A stretch of 64,000 bases of DNA, taken from positions 2,241,001 to 2,305,000 of the forward strand of contig NZ_CP011567.1 in the NCBI RefSeq assembly GCF_001655615.1. The letters run 5' to 3'. Numbering within the stretch: the stretch's first letter is position 1; every line of letters starts with the position of its first letter. The notes beneath the pieces are model-generated. The model made no database searches. It worked only from the letters and a program-made list of their open reading frames with translations, and was not told where the DNA came from. Position numbers and translations under genes: made by a program. Origin of the DNA: Pseudomonas sp. GR 6-02 (GTDB taxonomy: Bacteria; Pseudomonadota; Gammaproteobacteria; Pseudomonadales; Pseudomonadaceae). Below are positions 19,601 through 27,758 of this stretch, piece by piece.

Positions 19601-19885
19601 TGCATTGAAGGCGCGGATGGCTTTCGCCCGATCCTCCTGGGGCAGCAGGTCGAGGTATTCCAGATCCTCGGGCAACGGTTGTCGGGGATCGAAGCCGAAC
19701 AACGCCTGAGTGCCCCGTGACCAACTGATCTGTCCGCGCTCGATGTCCCAATACCAGGCGCCCAGTCGGGCACCATTGAGGGCCGCGAGCAACTGTGGGG
19801 CGCTTTCCCAGCTCTGCTCGGACCGTTTTGGGTCAATTGCCTGAATTCGCGGCATTGGCGGCATACGTTCAACAGATTTGGGCAT
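16607..19885 (-). CDS. PAS-GGDEF-EAL cyclic-di-GMP regulator with five PAS domains
   Basis: 1092 residues with no membrane segment. Five PAS/PAC modules occupy about 28-660 (repeated EKFATLF / DITxQ-type boundaries). A GGDEF domain has intact RLGGDEFVVLL near 738, with an RxxD inhibitory site (RMED) five residues ahead. The EAL domain (about 850-1090) has AEALVRWHHP, and conserved LEITEG, DDFGTGYSS and EGVET blocks. Both cyclase and phosphodiesterase activities look possible; which dominates is unknown. The start is uncertain, with in-frame ATGs at residues 8 and 11. It precedes hscC on the same strand by 99 bases. Confidence 0.92.
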   Translation of the reverse strand: MPKSVERMPPMPRIQAIDPKRSEQSWESAPQLLAALNGARLGAWYWDIERGQISWSRGTQALFGFDPRQPLPEDLEYLDLLPQEDRAKAIRAFNAVIAGAPLEQAMHHRIRWPDGSLHWLEINGSLLPDKNGRPRMIGVIREITHQRQREQALSSSEKRFATLFHLCPNMVLLTRQEDGLISEANQYFESLFGWPVQDAIGRTTLELGLWVNPEQRAELVKATKAKGELINMEVQFRASNGQVHDGILSAQKVELEGQPYLLSTFLDTTERKIAEHALKDSQERLDLALDSAQLGTWDWHIPSGMLYGSARAAQLHGLEPKPFHESFDAFFEGVPGEERDTMRDAYRSLREGPAGNYQLTYRVQLPDGSSRYLESRARLYRDDSGNPLRMAGTLLDITEQVEREQQLIASEEKFATLFQVSPDPICVTRQDTGHFIEINSSFTQTFGWSTTDVIGRSADEIGLWDASAKSLQRIERVIREQGLNNVAIIVQHKDGQSLTCVISSRQISVGDQPCIVTTLRDITQQQRSEAALKASEEKFAKAFHSSPDAITITERDTGRYLEVNDGFCRLTGYRADEVVGRTVYQVGIWAEEKQRSALLAELQIKGRVHHLEMLGRNKRGELLTVEVSVEPITLNETACLLLTARDVSLLKNAEAQIRHLAYHDPLTNLPNRALLMDRLSQQIALLKRHNLRGALMFLDLDHFKHINDSLGHPVGDTVLKIITARLEASVRMEDTVARLGGDEFVVLLSGLEGSRTDVSAQVRELADTLRELLSEPMFLDGQRLQVTPSIGIALIPDHGSTPTDLLKRADIALYRAKDSGRNTTQMYHNTMQKAASERLRMETDLRLALSRGEFSVQYQPQVDARNNRITGAEALVRWHHPQLGAQSPTEFIKVLEDSGLILEVGTWILDEACAAFKRLIAKGLIDPLNFSLCVNISPRQFRQNDFVERIEHSLGSHDLPCSLLKLEITEGIVIQNLDDTISKMRRLKKLGVSFAMDDFGTGYSSLTYLKRLPVDTLKIDQSFVRDATTDPNDAEIIRAIVAMARSLELEVIAEGVETEEQLEFLQGLGCHLYQGYLHSRPLLVEEFQKLLK

Positions 19886-19968
19886 GGATGACAGGCCTTG
19901 GGCTGAATTGGGCGTTAGGCACAGGGTTTTGGGGCTCTATAGGCGTAGCACAAAAGAAGAAGCACAGC

Positions 19969-20859
19969 TTAGCCGCGAGTCCCTGGCTGATCGATTTGTG
20001 CATCCAGCAAAGCCATGAAGGCCTTTGCCGCGTTCGACAGCGTCCGTTCGGTGTGCAGGATATAGCCTAGCTGGCGAGTGAGCTGTATGCCCGGCAAAGG
20101 TATGCGCGCCACTTGCTCATCCAGCATGGTGCGCGGCAAAACGCTCCAGGCCAGGCCGATCGAGACCATCATCTTGATGGTCTCCAGATAATTGGTGCTC
20201 ATGGCGATGTTCGGCGTCAGGCCCTGGGCCTCGAACAGGCGTTGCACGATGTGGTGGGTAAAGGTGTTGCCGCCGGGGAAAACCGCGGGGTGCAGGGCAA
20301 TGTCCGCCAGGCTGACCGCACCGTTGCTGATCAGCGGATGCTCTGGGGCGGCCACGAAATCCAGTGGGTCGTCCCACACGGGCGTGGCCTTGACCAATGT
20401 GTGAGGTTCCGGTGCAAGGGTGATGACTGCCAGTTCAGCGCGGCCATGTAGGATTTCTTCGTAGGCCACTTCCGAATCGAGGAACTGAATATCCAGCGCC
20501 ACTTGCGGGTAACGTCGGGTGAACTCCCTTAATAAGGGCGGCAAGCGATGCAGGCCGATGTGATGGCTGGTGGCCAATGTCACACGACCGGTCACTTCGC
20601 CAGTCAGGTTGGTCAGGGCGCGGCGGGTGTCATCCAGTACATTGAGGATCTGATAGGCCCGTGGCAGCAAGGCGCGGCCGGCTTCGGTCAGGCCGACTTC
20701 CCGGCCCAGTCGATCGAACAGTCGCACCTTCAATTGCTGCTCCAGCCCGGCGATGCGCTTGCTGATGGCCGGTTGCGTCAGGTGCAGTCGTTCACCGGCG
20801 CCGGAGAAGCTTCCGGTCTCGGCAATCGCGATAAAAGCGTTGAGGTTGGCGAGGTCCAT
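19969..20859 (-). CDS. LysR-family regulator divergent from leuC
   Basis: 296 residues. The winged helix-turn-helix covers residues 1-60 (MDLANLNAFIAIAETGSF, LTQPAISKRIAGLEQQL); the remainder is a periplasmic-binding-like effector domain. Divergent from leuC over 159 bases containing a T-N11-A palindrome at 20889-20901. Divergent placement suggests it controls the leucine genes or itself, but the effector is not known. Confidence 0.92.
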   Translation of the reverse strand: MDLANLNAFIAIAETGSFSGAGERLHLTQPAISKRIAGLEQQLKVRLFDRLGREVGLTEAGRALLPRAYQILNVLDDTRRALTNLTGEVTGRVTLATSHHIGLHRLPPLLREFTRRYPQVALDIQFLDSEVAYEEILHGRAELAVITLAPEPHTLVKATPVWDDPLDFVAAPEHPLISNGAVSLADIALHPAVFPGGNTFTHHIVQRLFEAQGLTPNIAMSTNYLETIKMMVSIGLAWSVLPRTMLDEQVARIPLPGIQLTRQLGYILHTERTLSNAAKAFMALLDAQIDQPGTRG

Positions 20860-20888
20860 AATGAGGTCTCAGTGACATTCCAGTTGGT

Positions 20889-20901
20889 TATGCAAAGCAT
20901 A
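20889..20901. promoter_or_regulatory. Candidate LysR operator (T-N11-A palindrome)
   Basis: TATGCAAAGCATA is a perfect 13-base dyad of the T-N11-A form that LysR proteins bind, 30 bases upstream of the LysR start and about 120 bases before leuC. Confidence 0.5.
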
Positions 20902-21018
20902 AAAAATATGAATTTGAGTTATTTAATGTAACCCCCTAGGATCGACCTCACAAGCCAAGGGGTTATTGAATTACTCAAGATCCGGGGCATAGAAACAAGC
21001 TGATGAGGAAACCGTCTG

Positions 21019-22437
21019 ATGGCCGGCAAAACGCTCTACGACAAGCTCTGGGATTCGCATTTGGTCAAGCAGCGCGACGATGGCTCTGCGCTGATCTACA
21101 TCGATCGTCACATCATCCATGAAGTGACCTCGCCGCAAGCCTTCGAAGGCCTGCGTCTGGCCGGGCGCAAGCCTTGGCGCATCGATGCCAACATCGCGAC
21201 CCCGGACCACAACGTACCGACCACCCCGGAGCGCAAGGGCGGCATCGAAGCGATCGTCGACCAGGTCTCGCGTTTGCAGGTTCAGACCCTCGACGATAAC
21301 TGTGACGAATACGGCATCGTCGAATTCAAGATGAATGACGTCCGCCAAGGCATCGTCCACGTCATCGGCCCGGAGCAGGGCGCCACCTTGCCGGGCATGA
21401 CCGTGGTCTGCGGCGACTCCCACACCTCGACCCACGGCGCATTCGGTGCCCTGGCTCACGGTATCGGCACCTCCGAGGTCGAGCACGTGCTCGCCACTCA
21501 GTGCCTGGTCGCCAAGAAAATGAAGAACATGCTGGTGTTGGTCGAGGGCAAATTGCCGTTCGGCGTGACTGCCAAGGACATCGTCCTCGCCGTGATCGGC
21601 AAGATCGGCACCGCCGGCGGTAATGGCCACGCCATCGAATTCGCCGGTAGCGCGATTCGCGACCTGTCCGTTGAAGGCCGCATGACCATCTGCAACATGT
21701 CCATCGAAGCCGGCGCCCGTGTTGGCCTGGTGGCTGCCGACGAAAAAACCGTGGCTTACGTCAAGGGCCGTCCATTTGCTCCGAAGGGCGCGGAATGGGA
21801 TTTGGCCGTCGAAGCCTGGAAAGACCTGGTCTCCGACGCCGATGCCAAGTTCGACACCATCGTCGAGCTCGATGCCTCTCAGATCAAGCCGCAAGTCAGC
21901 TGGGGCACCTCGCCTGAGATGGTGTTGGCCGTGGATCAGAACGTACCGGATCCGGCCAAGGAAATGGACCTGGTCAAGCGCGATTCCATCGAACGCGCCT
22001 TGAAATACATGGGTTTGACCGCCAATCAGGCGATCACCGACATTCAGTTGGACCGTGTATTCATCGGCTCCTGCACCAACTCGCGGATCGAAGACCTGCG
22101 CGCCGCCGCGGTGATCGCCAAGGGCCGCAAAGTGGCTTCGACCATCAAGCAGGCCATCGTGGTGCCGGGTTCGGGGCTGGTGAAGGCTCAGGCCGAATCC
22201 GAAGGCCTGGACAAGATTTTTATCGAGGCCGGTTTTGAATGGCGTGAGCCTGGCTGCTCGATGTGCCTGGCGATGAACCCGGACCGTTTGGAGTCGGGCG
22301 AGCATTGCGCGTCGACCTCCAACCGTAACTTCGAAGGCCGTCAGGGCGCCGGTGGTCGTACCCACCTCGTCAGCCCGGCCATGGCCGCCGCCGCCGCTGT
22401 GAACGGTCGTTTCGTCGACGTCCGTGAATTGATCTAA
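21019..22437 (+). CDS. leuC: 3-isopropylmalate dehydratase large subunit
   Basis: Isomerises 2-isopropylmalate to 3-isopropylmalate with LeuD in leucine synthesis. 472 residues. The [4Fe-4S] ligands are visible as the cysteine of GSCTNSR (near 347) and the pair in CSMCLAM (near 407/410). The substrate-binding [13 protein letters not shown] block is near 131. A GAGGAAACC ribosome site precedes the ATG. leuD follows 11 bases later. Confidence 0.98.
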   Translation: MAGKTLYDKLWDSHLVKQRDDGSALIYIDRHIIHEVTSPQAFEGLRLAGRKPWRIDANIATPDHNVPTTPERKGGIEAIVDQVSRLQVQTLDDNCDEYGIVEFKMNDVRQGIVHVIGPEQGATLPGMTVVCGDSHTSTHGAFGALAHGIGTSEVEHVLATQCLVAKKMKNMLVLVEGKLPFGVTAKDIVLAVIGKIGTAGGNGHAIEFAGSAIRDLSVEGRMTICNMSIEAGARVGLVAADEKTVAYVKGRPFAPKGAEWDLAVEAWKDLVSDADAKFDTIVELDASQIKPQVSWGTSPEMVLAVDQNVPDPAKEMDLVKRDSIERALKYMGLTANQAITDIQLDRVFIGSCTNSRIEDLRAAAVIAKGRKVASTIKQAIVVPGSGLVKAQAESEGLDKIFIEAGFEWREPGCSMCLAMNPDRLESGEHCASTSNRNFEGRQGAGGRTHLVSPAMAAAAAVNGRFVDVRELI

Positions 22438-22448
22438 AGGAGCGCAGC

Positions 22449-23093
22449 ATGAAAGCTTTTACCCAGCACACTGGTCTTGTCGCGCCTTTGGATCGTGCCA
22501 ACGTCGACACCGACCAGATCATCCCGAAGCAGTTCTTGAAGTCGATCAAACGCACCGGTTTCGGTCCGAACCTGTTCGATGAGTGGCGTTATCTGGACGT
22601 TGGCCAGCCGTATCAGGACAACTCCAAGCGCCCGCTGAACAAGGACTTCGTCCTCAACGCCGAGCGTTATCAAGGCGCCAGCGTGTTGCTGGCCCGCGAG
22701 AACTTCGGTTGCGGCTCCAGCCGCGAGCACGCGCCGTGGGCACTGGAAGAGTACGGTTTCCGCAGCATCATCGCGCCGAGCTACGCCGACATCTTCTTCA
22801 ACAACAGCTTCAAGAACGGCTTGTTGCCGATCATCTTGAGCGACGCTGAAGTCGATGAGCTGTTCAAGCAGGTTGAAGCGAACCCGGGCTACCAGTTGCA
22901 GATCGATTTGCAGGCCCAGACCGTGACCCGTCCGGACGGCAAAGTGCTGAGTTTCGAGATCGATGCCTTCCGTAAGCACTGCCTGCTCAATGGCCTGGAC
23001 GATATCGGTCTGACTTTGCAGGATCACGAAGCGATTGCCACGTTTGAAGCCAAGCACCGCGCGAGCCAGCCATGGTTGTTTCGCGACGCCTGA
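22449..23093 (+). CDS. leuD: 3-isopropylmalate dehydratase small subunit
   Basis: Swivel-domain partner of LeuC. 214 residues beginning [22 protein letters not shown]. The substrate-specificity loop [16 protein letters not shown] (near 77-92) is intact. AAAGGAGCGCAGC ribosome site precedes the ATG and the gene is 11 bases from leuC, so the two form an operon. Confidence 0.98.
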   Translation: MKAFTQHTGLVAPLDRANVDTDQIIPKQFLKSIKRTGFGPNLFDEWRYLDVGQPYQDNSKRPLNKDFVLNAERYQGASVLLARENFGCGSSREHAPWALEEYGFRSIIAPSYADIFFNNSFKNGLLPIILSDAEVDELFKQVEANPGYQLQIDLQAQTVTRPDGKVLSFEIDAFRKHCLLNGLDDIGLTLQDHEAIATFEAKHRASQPWLFRDA

Positions 23094-23180
23094 GATTGAT
23101 CTGGAATCGATGTAATCAGGGCCGGCCTCTTCGCGGGCAGGCCCAGACAGCGCAAGGTTAAACCTAAAAAGGAAGTCCCG

Positions 23181-23948
23181 ATGACCAGCACCGCGCAGCA
23201 CAGCCAGGTAGTCCAAAAACAATTCGGTGAACAGGCCTCGGCCTATCTGAGCAGCGCCGTACACGCTCAAGGCACCGAATTCGCGCTGCTACAGGCTGAA
23301 CTGGCGGGGCAGGGCGATGCCCGGGTACTGGACCTGGGTTGCGGTGCCGGTCATGTGAGTTTTCATGTGGCCTCGCTGGTCAAGGAAGTCGTCGCTTACG
23401 ACCTGTCCCAGCAGATGCTCGATGTGGTCGCCGCCGCCGCTGTCGACCGGGGTTTGAGCAATGTGACCACGGTCAACGGCGCCGCCGAGCGTCTGCCGTT
23501 CGCCGATGGTGAGTTCGATTTCGTCTTCAGCCGCTATTCGGCGCACCATTGGAGCGACCTCGGCGTGGCCCTGCGCGAAGTTCGCCGGGTGCTGAAGCCG
23601 GGCGGGGTGGCGGCGTTCATCGATGTGTTGTCGCCGGGCAGCCCGTTGTTCGACACTTACCTGCAAAGCGTCGAAGTGCTGCGCGACACCAGCCACGTGC
23701 GCGATTATTCTGCGGGCGAGTGGTTGCGTCAGGTCAGCGAAGCGGGGTTGCATACCCGCAGCACCACGCGTCAACGGTTGCGCCTGGAGTACACCTCCTG
23801 GGTCGAGCGCATGCGTACGCCGCAGGTGATGCGCGCGGCGATCCTCGAGTTGCAGCAATCGATGGGCAACGAGGTGCGCGAATATTTTGAGATTGAAGCC
23901 GATGGTTCGTTCAGCACCGATGTGCTGGTGCTGATGGCTGAACGATAG
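23181..23948 (+). CDS. Class I SAM-dependent methyltransferase between leuD and leuB
   Basis: 255 residues of the UbiE/methyltransferase-11 type. The SAM-binding motif I is VLDLGCGAGHVSF near residues 46-58; the post-motif FDFVFSRYSAHHW and VLKPGG blocks follow. An AAAAAGGAAG ribosome site precedes the ATG. It lies inside the leucine gene cluster with short gaps on both sides (87 and 51 bases), and I recall the same arrangement in other Pseudomonas. Substrate unknown; no evidence that it participates in leucine synthesis. Confidence 0.9.
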   Translation: MTSTAQHSQVVQKQFGEQASAYLSSAVHAQGTEFALLQAELAGQGDARVLDLGCGAGHVSFHVASLVKEVVAYDLSQQMLDVVAAAAVDRGLSNVTTVNGAAERLPFADGEFDFVFSRYSAHHWSDLGVALREVRRVLKPGGVAAFIDVLSPGSPLFDTYLQSVEVLRDTSHVRDYSAGEWLRQVSEAGLHTRSTTRQRLRLEYTSWVERMRTPQVMRAAILELQQSMGNEVREYFEIEADGSFSTDVLVLMAER

Positions 23949-23999
23949 AATTTTTCCGGGCGCGCCTCAGGGCGCGCCGACTGATGACATGAGGAAAGC

Positions 24000-25082
<1,083 letters not shown>

Positions 25083-25150
25083 TCTCTCTGGCCCGCTGCA
25101 ATTTTCAACCTTGAAAGCAGCGGCCCACTTTTCAAGAAGGTGTAGTTGCG

Positions 25151-26263
25151 ATGAAACGTGTAGGTCTGATCGGTTGGCGCGGCATGGTCGGTTCCGTGCT
25201 CATGCAGCGGATGCTGGAAGAGCAGGATTTCGATCTTATCGAGCCGGTGTTTTTCACCACTTCCAATGTCGGTGGCCAAGGCCCGTCCGTGGGCAAGGAC
25301 ATTGCTCCGCTCAAGGACGCTTACAGCATTGAAGAGCTGAAAACCCTCGACGTGATTCTGACCTGCCAAGGTGGCGACTACACCAGCGAAGTGTTCCCGA
25401 AGCTGCGCGAAGCCGGCTGGCAGGGTTACTGGATCGACGCCGCTTCCAGCCTGCGCATGCAGGATGACGCGGTGATCGTGCTGGACCCGGTGAACCGCAA
25501 GGTTATCGACCAGCAGCTCGACGCGGGCACCAAGAACTACATCGGCGGCAACTGCACCGTCAGCCTGATGCTGATGGGCTTGGGTGGCCTGTTCGAAGCC
25601 GGTCTGGTGGAGTGGATGAGCGCCATGACCTATCAGGCGGCCTCTGGTGGCGGCGCGCAGCACATGCGTGAGCTGATCAAGCAAATGGGTGTGACCCACG
25701 GCGCTGTCGCCGATCAACTGGCCGATCCGGCCAGCGCCATCCTCGACATCGACCGCCGTGTTGCCGAAGCCATGCGCAGCGACGCGTACCCGACCGAAAA
25801 CTTTGGCGTACCGCTGGCCGGCAGCCTGATCCCATGGATCGACAAGGAACTGCCGAACGGCCAGAGCCGTGAAGAGTGGAAGGCCCAGGCCGAGACCAAC
25901 AAGATCCTCGGTCGCTTCAAGAGCCCGATCCCGGTGGACGGTATCTGCGTGCGCATCGGCGCCATGCGTTGCCACAGCCAGGCGCTGACCATCAAGCTGA
26001 ACAAAGACGTGCCGATCGCTGATATCGAAGGGCTGATCAGCCAGCACAACCCTTGGGTCAAGCTGGTGCCGAACAACCGTGAAATCAGCATGCAGGAGCT
26101 GAGCCCGACGAAAGTCACCGGCACCCTGAACGTGCCGGTCGGTCGTCTGCGCAAGCTGAACATGGGTTCGCAATTCGTCGGTGCCTTCACCGTTGGCGAC
26201 CAACTGCTGTGGGGCGCGGCCGAGCCGCTGCGTCGCATGCTGCGGATCCTGCTTGAGCGTTGA
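25151..26263 (+). CDS. asd: Aspartate-semialdehyde dehydrogenase
   Basis: Makes aspartate semialdehyde from aspartyl phosphate with NADPH, feeding lysine/diaminopimelate, threonine and methionine. 370 residues. Nucleotide-binding [14 protein letters not shown] at the N terminus; catalytic cysteine in GGNCTVSLM near residue 136; catalytic histidine in [12 protein letters not shown] near 275. Ends before a strong terminator. A second, degenerate homologue lies 277 bases downstream. Confidence 0.97.
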   Translation: MKRVGLIGWRGMVGSVLMQRMLEEQDFDLIEPVFFTTSNVGGQGPSVGKDIAPLKDAYSIEELKTLDVILTCQGGDYTSEVFPKLREAGWQGYWIDAASSLRMQDDAVIVLDPVNRKVIDQQLDAGTKNYIGGNCTVSLMLMGLGGLFEAGLVEWMSAMTYQAASGGGAQHMRELIKQMGVTHGAVADQLADPASAILDIDRRVAEAMRSDAYPTENFGVPLAGSLIPWIDKELPNGQSREEWKAQAETNKILGRFKSPIPVDGICVRIGAMRCHSQALTIKLNKDVPIADIEGLISQHNPWVKLVPNNREISMQELSPTKVTGTLNVPVGRLRKLNMGSQFVGAFTVGDQLLWGAAEPLRRMLRILLER

Positions 26264-26280
26264 TCGATTGATGCAATGAA

Positions 26281-26313
26281 AGAACCCGTGCCTTGAAAGA
26301 GGTGCGGGTTTTT
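26281..26313 (+). terminator. Terminator of asd
   Basis: Stem aacccgtgcct / aggtgcgggtt followed by six T, 17 bases after the asd stop. Confidence 0.85.
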
Positions 26314-26333
26314 TATGCGCGCCATCCAACTTC

Positions 26334-26463
26334 TGTAGCAGCTGGCGAAGCCTGCGTCCGGCTGCGCAGCAGTCGTAAACCCTGCGCGCGCGGTTTGCCT
26401 GAATGATCGGGATCGCCATGACGAGGACTTCGTCCTCGAACGCAGCCTTCGGCAGCTGCTACA
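26334..26463. repeat. Long inverted REP pair between asd and usg
   Basis: Left arm tgtagcagctggcgaagcct and right arm acgcagccttcggcagctgc plus TACA are inverted relatives about 80 bases apart, forming a BIME-like unit. This accounts for most of the 276-base gap. Confidence 0.75.
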
Positions 26464-26539
26464 AGGCTTCCCCATTCATTGCCTCGCCACCAACCACCCG
26501 GTAAAGTGCCGCTCCCCCCGTTTCGCCAGAGGTAGAACC

Positions 26540-27550
26540 ATGAGCCAGTCCTTCGATATTGCCGTGATCGGTGCCACCGGTACTGTCGGCGAAACACTCG
26601 TCCAGATTCTCGAAGAGCGCGACTTCCCGGTCGGCAATCTGCACCTGCTGGCGAGCAGTGAATCGGCCGGACACTCGGTGCCGTTTCGCGGCAAGAACGT
26701 GCGGGTGCGCGAAGTCGATGAGTTCGACTTCAGCAAAGTCCAGTTGGTGTTCTTCGCCGCCGGTCCGGCGGTGACCCTCAGTTTCGCCCCGCGCGCTACG
26801 GCCGCCGGTTGCTCGCTGATCGACCTGTCCGGCGCGTTGCCGGCCGATCAGGCGCCGCAAGTGGTGCCCGAGGCCAATGCTGCAATTCTTGCCGGCCTGA
26901 AAAAGCCCTTCCAGGTCAGCAGCCCAAGCCCTTCGGCGACAGCGCTGGCGGTGGTGCTGGCGCCGCTGCTCGACTTGCTCGACCTGCAACGCATCAGCCT
27001 GACGGCGTGCCTGGCGGTATCCGCCCAGGGCCGCGAAGCCGTCAGCGAGCTGGCCCGGCAAACCGCCGAACTGCTCAACGTGCGTCCGCTGGAGCCGGCT
27101 TTCTTCGATCGGCAGATGGCTTTTAACCTGTTGGCGCAAGTCGGTGCGCCCGATGCTCAGGGCCACACGTTGCTGGAAAAGCGTCTGGTGCGCGAGCTGC
27201 GTCAGGTCTTGTCGCTGCCTTTATTAAAGATTTCCGTCACTTGCATTCAAGCCCCGGTGTTTTTTGGCGATAGCTATAGCGTGACCTTGCAGTCATCGAG
27301 CGCTGTCGACCTGGCGAAAGTCAACGCGGCACTGGAAGCGGCGCCCGGTATCGAGCTGGTCGAGGCGGGCGATTACCCGACTCCGGTAGGCGATGCGGTA
27401 GGGCAGGACGTGGTTTACGTTGGTCGGGTTCGCAGCGGGATCGACGACCCGGCGGAACTTAACGTATGGCTGACGTCAGATAACGTACGCAAAGGCGCCG
27501 CGCTCAATGCTGTGCAGGTGGCTGAATTGTTGATAAAAGACCTGCTGTAA
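26540..27550 (+). CDS. usg: Asd-like protein (Usg type), probably non-catalytic
   Basis: 336 residues of the aspartate-semialdehyde dehydrogenase fold: IAVIGATGTVGETLVQIL nucleotide-binding start and a dimerisation domain. At the position of the catalytic NC pair the sequence reads SSPSPSATAL, with no cysteine, so classical dehydrogenase activity is not expected. Such paralogues (Usg-1 in E. coli and Pseudomonas) often precede fimV/truA; their role is unknown. GCCAGAGG ribosome site before the ATG. Confidence 0.9.
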   Translation: MSQSFDIAVIGATGTVGETLVQILEERDFPVGNLHLLASSESAGHSVPFRGKNVRVREVDEFDFSKVQLVFFAAGPAVTLSFAPRATAAGCSLIDLSGALPADQAPQVVPEANAAILAGLKKPFQVSSPSPSATALAVVLAPLLDLLDLQRISLTACLAVSAQGREAVSELARQTAELLNVRPLEPAFFDRQMAFNLLAQVGAPDAQGHTLLEKRLVRELRQVLSLPLLKISVTCIQAPVFFGDSYSVTLQSSSAVDLAKVNAALEAAPGIELVEAGDYPTPVGDAVGQDVVYVGRVRSGIDDPAELNVWLTSDNVRKGAALNAVQVAELLIKDLL

Positions 27551-27758
27551 AAGATACTTGGCAACAATTTTTTCTAGTGGTTCCAGCCGAACACCATGTT
27601 TGGCTGGAATGCTTGAGGCGAGCCATCCCGCAGGGCTTTCGTCGCATGAATGAAACGATCGCGCGCGACGACCCTTCGCCGTCGCGCGCAACGCCTTACG
27701 GCAGCGGCAATCAACACCTTCTCGCTGGCCGAGGAATGTTCAAACAAAGGATGAGGCT
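27551..27758. other. usg-fimV spacer with two hairpins
   Basis: One hairpin is ttccagccgaa ... ttggctggaa at 27581-27609; the second, very GC-rich, pairs gcgcgcgacg with cgtcgcgcgc at 27661-27689. Neither has a T-run, so they may be leader structures of fimV rather than terminators. Confidence 0.5.

Noticed and set aside
20971..22365. Minus-strand frame of 464 codons over leuC
   Set aside because: Shadow of leuC, which has all iron-sulfur cysteines.
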